Shown: one piece after another, positions 1 to 6,244 of the stretch
How positions within the stretch are numbered: the stretch's first letter is position 1
Layout of the letters: the number at the start of each line of letters is the position of its first letter
NCBI GenBank assembly: GCA_023264215.1
Contig: JALQSY010000029.1
Coordinates: 1 to 11,840, forward strand
DNA length: 11,840 bases
DNA from: Candidatus Nanopelagicales bacterium
GTDB lineage: Bacteria > Actinomycetota > Actinomycetes > S36-B12
Direction: 5' to 3'
Notes under the pieces: model-generated
Told to the model about the DNA's origin: nothing
Databases searched by the model: none
The model's input: only the letters and a program-made list of their open reading frames with translations
Program-made: the position numbers and the translations under genes

Positions 1-1020
1 CGGGATATCGACGCCCTCGCTGATCATGCGGACGCACACGACCAGGCGCGTGCGCCCGTGAGTGAAGGCAGACAGTCGTTGCGAGGCATCGGAGTCCTCC
101 GACAGCACCACGGCGGGAGCCTCGCCGGTCACGCGCTCGGCGATGGCGGCGTACGCGCGAGCGGTCTGCTGGTCATTGGCGAGGATGATCCCCGCAGCAT
201 CCTCGATCCCGGCAGCGCGCTGCGCCCGCACTCGTTCATCGACCGCGGCGATGACGTGAGGCACCCACCGCCCGGTCGGCGATAGCGCGGTGCGCCACGC
301 CTTGTCCTCGTCCTTCCTGGTACCGCTGCCCAGCATCGCGGCGAAGGCGTCGCCCGCATCGTTGAGCCAGCGCGAGGTGCCGGTGTACGCCGCGAACACG
401 ACCGGACGCACCACCCCGTCGGCGAGCGCGTCACCGTAGGAATAGGAGAAGTCCGCGATCGAGCGCACCTCGTCGCCGTCCTCCTCGTAGGCGACGAAGG
501 GGATCCGCTCGTCGGCCTTGGTGCGGAAGGGCGTGCCCGACAGGCCCAGTCGCCGCTTCGCGGTGTCGAAGGCCTCGCGCAGGCCATCGCCCCAGGTGAG
601 GCCGTCGCCGGCGTGGTGCACCTCGTCCATGATCACCAGGCTCGGCCGGGCCTCGGCCCGATTGCGGTGCAGGATCGGCTTGGCCGCCACCTGCGCGTAC
701 GTCGCGACATAGCCCTGCGTGCCCTCGCGCACCGGTCCGACGGAGTTGGGCAGGTCCGGGTCGAGCCACAGGCCGAGCCGGGAAGCCGCGTCGGCCCACT
801 GACCGCGCAGATGATCTGTCGGCACGACGACGATGACGCGCTGCACGAGGCGCTGCGCCAGCATGCGTCCGGCGAGGGTCAGGGCGAAGGTCGTCTTGCC
901 GGATCCCGGCGTGGCAGTCACGAGGTAGTCGCGCGGGTTCGCCGCCAGATAGCCCTGCAGCGCCTGGATCTGCCAGCGGCGCAGATACGGCGACGCGGAG
1001 GTCTGGGCGAGGGCGCTCAT
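1..1020 (-). CDS. Superfamily II DEAD/DEAH-box helicase, C-terminus cut by window edge
   Basis: The first 340 residues of an SF2 helicase are visible, reading from an ATG at 1018-1020 without a stop to base 1. Motifs in order: an aromatic/Gln N-terminal region (RRWQIQAL, about 14-21), motif I ATPGSGKT (36-43), motif Ia-like VVVPTDHLRGQW (64-75), motif II DEVHH (132-136), motif III SGTP (161-164), a second-lobe ILANDQ (279-284), and motif V ISEGVDIP (333-340) at the window edge. The Arg-finger motif VI and any C-terminal domain lie outside. These proteins couple ATP hydrolysis to translocation on, or unwinding of, nucleic acid. The spacing and the GVDIP motif resemble the SSL2/RAD3-like restriction-helicase type (ResIII plus Helicase_C), not RNA DEAD-box proteins, which carry DEAD at motif II. 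No restriction partner is visible, so the specific role is unknown. It is divergent from the pepsin-like gene. The start is the most upstream ATG before the intergenic region; there is no strong Shine-Dalgarno sequence. Confidence 0.93.
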   Translation of the reverse strand, partial: MSALAQTSASPYLRRWQIQALQGYLAANPRDYLVTATPGSGKTTFALTLAGRMLAQRLVQRVIVVVPTDHLRGQWADAASRLGLWLDPDLPNSVGPVREGTQGYVATYAQVAAKPILHRNRAEARPSLVIMDEVHHAGDGLTWGDGLREAFDTAKRRLGLSGTPFRTKADERIPFVAYEEDGDEVRSIADFSYSYGDALADGVVRPVVFAAYTGTSRWLNDAGDAFAAMLGSGTRKDEDKAWRTALSPTGRWVPHVIAAVDERVRAQRAAGIEDAAGIILANDQQTARAYAAIAERVTGEAPAVVLSEDSDASQRLSAFTHGRTRLVVCVRMISEGVDIP

Positions 1021-1027
1021 CGGAGAT

Positions 1028-1049
1028 CCGACCCTGCCATATCGGTCGG
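1028..1049. promoter_or_regulatory. Inverted repeat in the helicase/protease divergent region
   Basis: A perfect 6-bp inverted repeat (CCGACC at 1028-1033, GGTCGG at 1044-1049) with a 10-bp spacer lies 8 bases upstream of the helicase start. The spacer contains the only AT-rich run of the interval (catat). Position and symmetry fit an operator over the helicase promoter or a leader hairpin. Six-base GC-rich arms can arise by chance in such DNA, so confidence is low. Confidence 0.25.
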
Positions 1050-1077
1050 TGCCATCCCGGAGACGGCACGCCGAGGG

Positions 1078-1106
1078 TTGTGATCACCTCGCACGGCACG
1101 TACGGT
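1078..1106 (+). promoter_or_regulatory. Candidate sigma-70-type promoter for the pepsin-like gene (leaderless)
   Basis: TTGTGA (1078-1083) matches 4 of 6 bases of the -35 consensus. A 17-bp spacer follows, then TACGGT (1101-1106), which keeps the three key -10 bases (TAnnnT). Transcription would start about seven bases later, at or next to the A of the ATG at 1113. The mRNA would then have essentially no leader, which is common in actinobacteria and explains the lack of a usable Shine-Dalgarno sequence. Confidence 0.5.
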
Positions 1107-1112
1107 CGTGAG

Positions 1113-2489
1113 ATGCGCCAAGTTGCAGCACTCATCATGTCGGCGGCCCTCGTGGCAACTCCACTGGTGGGGTCGACTGCCCAGGCGGTCACCCCGCGGA
1201 TGGATCCTGACTTCACCACCTGCCCCGAGAGCGGACCCGTGCCGGAGTACCCGCCAGCGCCTCCGGCGCCGAGCGGTCCCTACGTCCCCATGGGGACCGA
1301 GGTGCAGGTGCCGACGGCCCAGATCGACGAGGGTGCGTACCAGACGGCGCCGGTGCAGGTCGGATCGCAGGTGTTCCAGACCATCCTCGACACCGGATCA
1401 TCCTGGATGGTGATCAATTCCGGCGCGATCGCCGGCAACACCGGGATCGAGCTCACCGGAGAGGTGGCAGCCGTCAGTTACGCCGGGGGCGCGGCGTGCA
1501 CGGTAGGCCGGGTGGCGCGCGGACCCGTGAGCATCGGCGCACTCGAGCCTCGAGAGATCAGGTTCCTCATCGCGGACACCGGCAACGTGCCCTTCCTCGC
1601 GATCATGGGGCTCAACACGTGGGATCCGGTCTCCACCAAGCTCGACATCCCCATGAATGCCCTTGGCATCGACACCTTCGAGTTCACCCTGCCGATGTCG
1701 ACCGACACCGCCGATACCGGCCTGATCGTGCTCAATGGCCAGCCGACGATCGATGCGGCAGCGCCACGACGCGTGGCCGAATTCGACAATCGAGCGCTCG
1801 AGGGTGGCAACCGCATCTACGTGCCCGGCTCGGTCAGCGCCGGGGGCGCATCCACTCGGGGTCCCCTCATGCTCGACAGTGGCACGCCGTTCAACGACCT
1901 GGCGTTCTTCCCGCAGGCGGCCACGGCGCTCGGCTACGACTTCGGGACAGGCCTGTGGCCCACGCCGTCCGCCAAACCCACCATCGCGCCCCGTCCCGCG
2001 GGCGCAGCTGCCTTCGTGCTCACGCCCACCGCGTCACCGGCACCGCTTGATCAGGTCATCGTCATCACGCCCGAGCAGACGACGCGACCAGAGGCGGGGA
2101 TCATCGGGCTTGCCGGCACCGCCGTTGTCGTCGGCGCGGACTACATCAGGCCCTGGGTGCTCGGCGTTCGCTTCACGGCCGGGGGCAGCGAGATCCGGCT
2201 ACTGGCGCGTGAGCGCCTGCCCGCTCTGCGCGAGGACTGCGCTGGCCTGGCGCCGAAGCGCATCAAGGAGCGCGGCAGGACACTGCTCGTACCGCAAGGG
2301 TGCCGCGTCAATGGGGAGCGCGTCGAGGTGAAGGTCCAGGGACCTTCGGATGGCTATCGCCTCGTGCGCCACAGGGGTGCAACCTGGATCGTCACGAGCG
2401 AGGACTTCACCCGCGTCAAGGTCACCTGGAAGGCCCCGGCCTATCTTGCCCACAACCGTCTGCACATCGAGCGCGACTACCGTCGCTAG
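1113..2489 (+). CDS. Secreted pepsin-like (family A1) aspartic protease
   Basis: From the ATG at 1113 the protein is 458 residues. A Sec signal peptide fills about residues 1-26 (MRQVAALIMSAALVATPLVG, then AxA-type cleavage near STAQA). The two active-site motifs of a bilobed pepsin are present: DTGSSW (catalytic Asp about 93) and LMLDSGTPF (Asp about 255). Between them is a flap-like VSYAGGA segment with Tyr about 123, followed by the usual ARGPVSIG strand and an AIMGLNTW element corresponding to the ILGLA region. IIGLAGTAVVVGADYIRPW resembles the LGDxFLR segment near the end of the second lobe. The last roughly 80 residues (from PKRIKERGRTLLVPQGC) form an extra beta-type module of a kind I associate with exported actinobacterial proteins, holding one Cys of a probable Cys pair. 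The product should be an extracellular endopeptidase active at acidic pH, although an inactive homologue cannot be excluded. An in-frame GTG at 1080 would add 11 residues before the signal peptide; I prefer 1113 because the predicted promoter overlaps the longer form. It ends two bases from the convergent neighbour. Confidence 0.85.
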   Translation: MRQVAALIMSAALVATPLVGSTAQAVTPRMDPDFTTCPESGPVPEYPPAPPAPSGPYVPMGTEVQVPTAQIDEGAYQTAPVQVGSQVFQTILDTGSSWMVINSGAIAGNTGIELTGEVAAVSYAGGAACTVGRVARGPVSIGALEPREIRFLIADTGNVPFLAIMGLNTWDPVSTKLDIPMNALGIDTFEFTLPMSTDTADTGLIVLNGQPTIDAAAPRRVAEFDNRALEGGNRIYVPGSVSAGGASTRGPLMLDSGTPFNDLAFFPQAATALGYDFGTGLWPTPSAKPTIAPRPAGAAAFVLTPTASPAPLDQVIVITPEQTTRPEAGIIGLAGTAVVVGADYIRPWVLGVRFTAGGSEIRLLARERLPALREDCAGLAPKRIKERGRTLLVPQGCRVNGERVEVKVQGPSDGYRLVRHRGATWIVTSEDFTRVKVTWKAPAYLAHNRLHIERDYRR

Positions 2490-2491
2490 CC

Positions 2492-3619
2492 CTACCAGTC
2501 GACGATGACGAACTCGCCCTTGCGATTGACCTCGAGGATGTACATCGGCGCGTCCTTGCGGTTCCCGGACTTCGACCGGATGTCGATAGTGCCGGTGGCG
2601 CCGTTGAGGCCGCGCGTGTGAAGCACCTGGTCTAGGACGGGCGAGTACTTCGTGCTGCCCGCAGCGGACATGGCGCGGAAGAGGACCCATGCCGAGTCGT
2701 AGGTGAAAGCGCCCCACACGTCGGGCTGCACACCGAACTCCGCCTTGTATGCCGCGACGTAGCGTCCGGCGTACGGAAGCTGCGCGGCCGCCGGGACCCC
2801 GCTGAATGTGCAGGTGCGCGATGTCGCGATTCCGGCCTCCTCGACGAACGCCGCATCGACGTTGGCGAGGTTCATGAAGCAGGTCGCGCTCGTGTCCGCC
2901 TTGGCCAACTCCTCGGCGATGAGCACACCCTCGGGGTAGTAGGTGGCTGAGTAGACCATGTCAGGGCCGGTGGACAGTGCCTCATCCACCTGATCGGAGT
3001 AGTCGCTGGCACCCGCCGGGATGATGATCTGAGTGACCTTGACACCGGCCTTCGTCAGGCCCTTGGCGGTCTTGGATGCGATGTTCTTCGTGTACGCCGA
3101 GGGATCGACGAGCATGGCGACGGAGTCGACCCCCAGGCCGCTGATGTAGTCGACCTCCACGGGCGAGATCTGCGAGTTCATCGGCTGCACGGTGCCGCCG
3201 AATCCCTCCGTGCGATTGTCCGACGTCATGCGCAGCGGCACGATCTTCGCCTGCTCGTAGAGGCTGAGATTGGCGAGGCCGACGGATGAGTTGTAAGGAC
3301 CGATGACGGCAACAGCGCCAGCCGCCTTCGCCTCTTGCACCGCCTGCGGCCCGAGCGCTGGATCGGCCTTGTCATCGATGCCGACGATCTTGACGGTGCG
3401 GCCGAGCACGCCTCCGCGCGCATTGATCTCGATGGCCGCGAGTTGAGCACCGCGCAGCATGTCCTGGCCGTTGGCCGACTGACTCCCGGTGAGGGGTGCC
3501 TCGAGGGCGATGACGATGGTGCCCGCGTCCCCGGCACTCGCCGGCATCGGCGCCAGGACGGCCGCACCGAGAGCGAGCGCGGACAGCGCGGTGATGGTGA
3601 CGCGACGACGCGTGGCCAT
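2492..3619 (-). CDS. ABC transporter substrate-binding protein, branched-chain amino acid (LivJ/LivK) type
   Basis: This 375-residue protein is the usual length for the type I periplasmic-binding fold (Peripla_BP_6). The N-terminus MATRRRVTITALSALALG and the following A/P-rich stretch form a Sec signal peptide with cleavage near ASA-G at residue 29. The mature start IVIALEAPLTGSQSANGQ, the segment AAIEINARGGVLGR and then VAVIGPYNSSV (about 129-139) are hallmark elements of LivJ-like receptors, where the SS/NSS region contacts the ligand carboxylate and amino group. Later features include YYPEGVLIAEEL and a C-terminal strand block. It should capture a small amino-acid- or amide-like ligand outside the cell for an ABC importer. 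No permease or ATPase gene is nearby, so it is an orphan receptor. There is no lipobox cysteine, which is odd for a monoderm. A good GGAGG (3624-3628), four bases from ATG, fixes the start. Confidence 0.93.
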   Translation of the reverse strand: MATRRRVTITALSALALGAAVLAPMPASAGDAGTIVIALEAPLTGSQSANGQDMLRGAQLAAIEINARGGVLGRTVKIVGIDDKADPALGPQAVQEAKAAGAVAVIGPYNSSVGLANLSLYEQAKIVPLRMTSDNRTEGFGGTVQPMNSQISPVEVDYISGLGVDSVAMLVDPSAYTKNIASKTAKGLTKAGVKVTQIIIPAGASDYSDQVDEALSTGPDMVYSATYYPEGVLIAEELAKADTSATCFMNLANVDAAFVEEAGIATSRTCTFSGVPAAAQLPYAGRYVAAYKAEFGVQPDVWGAFTYDSAWVLFRAMSAAGSTKYSPVLDQVLHTRGLNGATGTIDIRSKSGNRKDAPMYILEVNRKGEFVIVDW

Positions 3620-3623
3620 GGAT

Positions 3624-3628
3624 CCTCC
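3624..3628 (-). promoter_or_regulatory. Shine-Dalgarno of the substrate-binding protein gene
   Basis: GGAGG on the minus strand, four bases before the ATG at 3617-3619. It is the strongest ribosome-binding site in the left half of the window and decides the start. Confidence 0.8.
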
Positions 3629-3635
3629 GGGTGGC

Positions 3636-3669
3636 GATGGGGGCCCCAGACTAGTGATGGTCCCCCATC
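3636..3669. promoter_or_regulatory. Perfect 8-bp inverted repeat over the substrate-binding protein promoter
   Basis: GATGGGGG (3636-3643) and CCCCCATC (3662-3669) are perfect reverse complements separated by 18 bp. The spacer contains a minus-strand TAGTCT (3653-3648) that fits a -10 box (TAnnnT) and would place a transcription start near 3641, about 20 bases before the start codon. A repressor bound to both arms would cover this promoter, so an operator is the simplest reading. A leader hairpin is possible, but only one arm would be fully transcribed. No recognised regulator family can be assigned. Confidence 0.4.
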
Positions 3670-3684
3670 AATTCGATCCCCCAC

Positions 3685-3711
3685 CGCGTGTCTACCGCGT
3701 GTGGCGCGTGT
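3685..3711. repeat. Three CGCGTGT direct repeats upstream of the CapA-like gene
   Basis: CGCGTGT occurs at 3685-3691, 3696-3702 and 3705-3711, spaced 11 and 9 bp, close to one helical turn. The first two copies extend to CCGCGTGT. They sit just upstream of the candidate -10 box of the CapA-like gene, where an activator would bind on one face of the helix. They could also be a small local duplication. Confidence 0.4.
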
Positions 3712-3718
3712 GACTGCC

Positions 3719-3724
3719 GATACT
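3719..3724 (+). promoter_or_regulatory. Candidate -10 box of the CapA-like gene (possibly leaderless)
   Basis: GATACT at 3719-3724 agrees with TATAAT at four of six positions. Transcription would start around 3731-3733, at the ATG. No Shine-Dalgarno sequence precedes that ATG, which fits a leaderless message. No convincing -35 box is visible; the CGCGTGT repeats occupy that place and may mark activator dependence. Confidence 0.35.
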
Positions 3725-3732
3725 TCTGAGTC

Positions 3733-5130
3733 ATGGGTCGGCATGCGGCGCCCCGGGGAAGGCCGAGCCCGGGTGCGGATGCGGCATTGGCTGCTGACCG
3801 TGCGGACGCGGGGACCGGTGGGCGGCACGCGGCGCCGGGCTGGTCGATGCCGCGCCGACGTGACCTCGCCGCACTCGGAGCCCTGAGCCTGCTCACCGGC
3901 CTCGTGGTCGGCTGGAACCCGCCCTTCCTCGGCGGTTCGACGCCCGCCGCAGCGAGCACACCCACCATCACGCCGTCAGCGATCGACCGCGACGCGGCCA
4001 GGGATCGCACGCGCGATGCGGGCACCGACACGCAGGTGATCGACGACGAGACGCCGTCAGCGGACGATGCCGAATCCGTCGACGACGTGTCAGCCGAGGT
4101 CGCGCCCGCGGTGTTCGTCCCGGAGGACGAGCGGCGCACCATCACGATCGCCGGAGTCGGCGACATCTTGCTGCACAGGGAGATCATCGCGCAGGCGATC
4201 TCCGATGGCGGGGGATCACCGGACTTCCTTCCGCAGCTCGAGGGCATCACGCCGCTCGTCGAGTCGGCCGATCTGGCGGTGTGCCACATGGAGTATCCGC
4301 TGGGGTCACGTGAGGGTCCCTGGGCCGCATGGCCCGACCTGCCCAACGGGCCGCCTCAGATCGCCGACGCGGTCGCGACCATGGGCTTCGATGCGTGCAC
4401 GACGGCCAGCAACCACACCCTCGACCAGGGGATGGACGGCGTGGTGAGCACGATCGAGGCGCTGCGCTCGGTCGGGCTGGCCCACGCCGGGTCCGCGGCC
4501 TCGCAGGAGGAGTCGGTCGAGGTCACGATGATCGATGTCAAAGGCGTTCCGGTCGCCCTCCTGTCCTTCACCTACGGCTTCAACGGCATCCCCCGTCCCC
4601 ACGACTGGTGCTGCAACCTCATCGAGCCCGGTGCCATCACGGCGGCGGCCCAGCGCGCCCGGGATGCGGGAGCTCGGCTGGTCGTGGCGGGCCTGCACTT
4701 CGGAGTCGAGGGAATCGCGCCACCGACCGAGAGCCAGCGCGCCGTCGTCCAGGAGCTCGCCGACTCCGGGCTGGTCGACCTGGTCCTCGGTCACCACGCC
4801 CACGTCGTCCAGCCGGTGACGAAGGTCGGGGACATGTGGGTGGCGTACGGCCACGGCAACCTGCTGTCAGCTCAGTCGCGCCGCGATCCGCGCACCGGGG
4901 ACGGCCTGCTCACGTCCTTCACCTTCACCGAGCAGGCCGACGGATCCTTCTCCGGCACCGCGGCGGTCGGCTATGCCATCGTCAACTACGACTTCCCCTT
5001 CTCGATCGCCCCCGTGCCCGCGGACGCAGCGCCCGGAGGCAAGGCCGATGCGACCTGGCGCCGCGTGAGCGAGCAGGCGGTCATCCCCGGTGACGGCAGC
5101 GGCTTCGAACTGCGTCGCGTCGACTGGTAG
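3733..5130 (+). CDS. CapA-family membrane-anchored metallophosphatase-like protein
   Basis: This 465-residue protein has a short cytoplasmic N-terminus containing GRHAAP twice (2-7 and 30-35), a basic MPRRR, one hydrophobic signal-anchor (about 45-60), an acidic disordered spacer (about 70-135), then a complete CapA/PGA_cap domain (about 136-430). Domain motifs: GVGDILLH (141-148), CHMEYPL (184-190, replacing the usual NLE), ASNHTLDQG (225-233), LHFGVE (321-326), VLGHHAHVVQP (351-361) and AYGHGNLL (371-378). These are the metal- and phosphate-binding motifs of the calcineurin-like CapA fold. In Bacillus, CapA/PgsA takes part in poly-gamma-glutamate synthesis and export, but many actinobacterial members occur without capB or capC, as here, and their substrate is unknown. 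An extracytoplasmic, cell-envelope hydrolase role is an inference. Starting at 3733 gives an MGRHAAP N-terminus, common in actinobacteria; a later ATG at 3847 would still keep the anchor. It converges on yjbQ with a 6-base gap. Confidence 0.88.
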   Translation: MGRHAAPRGRPSPGADAALAADRADAGTGGRHAAPGWSMPRRRDLAALGALSLLTGLVVGWNPPFLGGSTPAAASTPTITPSAIDRDAARDRTRDAGTDTQVIDDETPSADDAESVDDVSAEVAPAVFVPEDERRTITIAGVGDILLHREIIAQAISDGGGSPDFLPQLEGITPLVESADLAVCHMEYPLGSREGPWAAWPDLPNGPPQIADAVATMGFDACTTASNHTLDQGMDGVVSTIEALRSVGLAHAGSAASQEESVEVTMIDVKGVPVALLSFTYGFNGIPRPHDWCCNLIEPGAITAAAQRARDAGARLVVAGLHFGVEGIAPPTESQRAVVQELADSGLVDLVLGHHAHVVQPVTKVGDMWVAYGHGNLLSAQSRRDPRTGDGLLTSFTFTEQADGSFSGTAAVGYAIVNYDFPFSIAPVPADAAPGGKADATWRRVSEQAVIPGDGSGFELRRVDW

Positions 5131-5136
5131 CAGGCG

Positions 5137-5538
5137 CTACCCGGACAGGAACGACAGTCGTACCTCGCGTTGCGGGTTGTCGGCATTCGGATCGACGAAG
5201 ACGATGCTCTGCCATGTGCCCAACTGCATGCGTCCGTCGATCACCGGCACGGTGATGCTCGGCGAGATCAGCGCAGGGAGGACGTGATCCCGGCCGTGCC
5301 CGGGTGAGCCGTGGCGATGCAGGTACGCCGCATCGCGAGGAAGGAGCGACTCGAGCGACATCTCGAGGTCCGCCTCCGATCCCGCACCCGTCTCGAAGAT
5401 GGCCACCCCCGCAGTGGCGTGGGGCACGAAGACCTGCAGGAGGCCGTCGCCCCTGCCGCGGCAGAAGTCAGCCGCGGACACGGTGAGGTCAGTCGTGAGC
5501 CGGCCCCCGGTCGTCAACCGCACGAGATGGGAATCCAT
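5137..5538 (-). CDS. yjbQ: YjbQ (UPF0047) family protein
   Basis: This 133-residue protein starts with MDSHLVRLTTGGR and matches the normal YjbQ length. Diagnostic segments are LLQVFVPHATAGVAIFE (about 34-50), an RHGSPGHGRDHVLPAL block with the conserved His residues, SPSITVPVIDGRMQLGTWQ and a C-terminal REVRLSFLSG. E. coli YjbQ has secondary thiamine-phosphate synthase activity, and the family forms small trimers with a metal- or sulfate-binding site between subunits; the physiological role remains unclear. The reading frame stays open upstream to 5793, but that part is the complement of the DUF6790-like gene and lacks family similarity, so I start at the ATG at 5538. A hairpin lies just upstream of that start. 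It is divergent from the DUF6790-like gene and convergent with the CapA-like gene. Confidence 0.9.
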   Translation of the reverse strand: MDSHLVRLTTGGRLTTDLTVSAADFCRGRGDGLLQVFVPHATAGVAIFETGAGSEADLEMSLESLLPRDAAYLHRHGSPGHGRDHVLPALISPSITVPVIDGRMQLGTWQSIVFVDPNADNPQREVRLSFLSG

Positions 5539-5545
5539 AGCCACA

Positions 5546-5563
5546 TCGTGCCCCACGGCACGA
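5546..5563 (-). promoter_or_regulatory. 7-bp hairpin directly upstream of yjbQ start
   Basis: TCGTGCC (5546-5552) and GGCACGA (5557-5563) are perfect reverse complements around a 4-base loop. In the yjbQ message the stem ends seven bases before the ATG, and the only purine-rich stretch (GTGGGG) falls in the loop and the adjoining stem. It could limit ribosome access or act as an operator. No T-run follows, so it is not a terminator. Confidence 0.35.
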
Positions 5564-5632
5564 CTCGCCCCCGGATAGCCGTGACTATTCCCGGGCCGTC
5601 TGCTTGCCTCGGGGCCATCGCCGTCATGCATC

Positions 5633-5637
5633 GGAGG
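5633..5637 (+). promoter_or_regulatory. Shine-Dalgarno of the DUF6790-like gene
   Basis: GGAGG four bases before the ATG at 5642 supports that start over other in-frame candidates. Confidence 0.75.
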
Positions 5638-5641
5638 CAGC

Positions 5642-6184
5642 ATGGCTTTCTTCATCACACCCTGGGTCATCTTCATCCTCGGCGTCGCCATCAACTTCCT
5701 GGTCGATCGCCATCCATCGCGCCGGACAGGAGCGCGCTTCGTCGAGATCGCCCTGCTGTGGAACCTCGTCTGGTTCGGCGCATGGGGGCTCATCGGCGTC
5801 GCGGGTCACCTCGGTCCGACGTCGGGGCAGATCGCCGAGTCCATCGGCTACGCGCAGAGCATGTTCCAGTGGGAGGTCGGCTTCGGCGACCTCGTGCTCG
5901 TCGTGCTCGCGATCGGGTCGTACTGGATGCGCGATCGGTGGATGACCGCCGCGGTCATCGCGATCGCCATTGCCTTCTGGGGCGACGCCATCGGCCATGT
6001 CATGTCGTACTACTCGGATGGCAACACCGCGCCCAACAACGTCTGGGCCATCCCGAGCGACATCCTCCAGCCGCTCATCGGCGTCGTGCTGCTGGTGCTC
6101 TACCGCCGCGGCCTCGGGCGCCTGCCGCAGGGCCCCAAGCATGGGGTCCTCGGCGTGGAAGGCGTGGAGTCGGGGGTCCGATAA
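5642..6184 (+). CDS. DUF6790-like integral membrane protein
   Basis: This 180-residue, very hydrophobic protein has about five predicted membrane segments (roughly 4-21, 34-54, 78-95, 101-120 and 138-155) and a short basic, Gly-rich cytoplasmic tail. The segments QWEVGFGDLVLVVLAI (about 76-91) and FWGDAIGHV (112-120), with conserved acidic and His residues inside the membrane region, are what I associate with DUF6790 proteins. No biochemical function is known for the family; the charged residues in the helices (E78, D83, D115, H119) would suit ion or small-molecule handling, but that is speculation. The GGAGG ribosome site supports the start. It ends 106 bases before the flavoprotein operon, with a candidate promoter between, so it is probably a separate unit. 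Confidence 0.78.
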   Translation: MAFFITPWVIFILGVAINFLVDRHPSRRTGARFVEIALLWNLVWFGAWGLIGVAGHLGPTSGQIAESIGYAQSMFQWEVGFGDLVLVVLAIGSYWMRDRWMTAAVIAIAIAFWGDAIGHVMSYYSDGNTAPNNVWAIPSDILQPLIGVVLLVLYRRGLGRLPQGPKHGVLGVEGVESGVR

Positions 6185-6221
6185 CGCCGCCTCACCGCGC
6201 GCCGAACCGCCGTGGGCCCGA

Positions 6222-6239
6222 GTAGGCCGTACCTACACT
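6222..6239 (+). promoter_or_regulatory. Candidate -10 box with overlapping inverted repeat, operon promoter
   Basis: TACACT (6234-6239) matches the -10 consensus at four positions, including the key TAnnnT bases, and would start transcription near 6246. GTAGG (6222-6226) and CCTAC (6232-6236) form a 5-bp inverted repeat that overlaps it, a placement expected for a repressor site. The -35 region (around 6211-6216) is poor, so the promoter may need an activator or another sigma factor. Confidence 0.35.
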
Positions 6240-6244
6240 CGCCG

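Noticed and set aside
1080..1112. GTG start for the protease at 1080
   Set aside because: It overlaps the predicted -35/-10 elements, adds a polar stretch before the signal peptide, and its only purine-rich upstream sequence is two bases away, too close to work.
431..1219. Minus-strand open frame crossing the helicase start and the protease signal peptide
   Set aside because: It is frame-shifted relative to the helicase, Arg/Pro-rich, and runs through the divergent promoter region; the helicase frame carries all motifs.
5539..5793. Upstream extension of yjbQ
   Set aside because: It is the complement of the start of the DUF6790-like gene and adds residues foreign to the compact YjbQ family.
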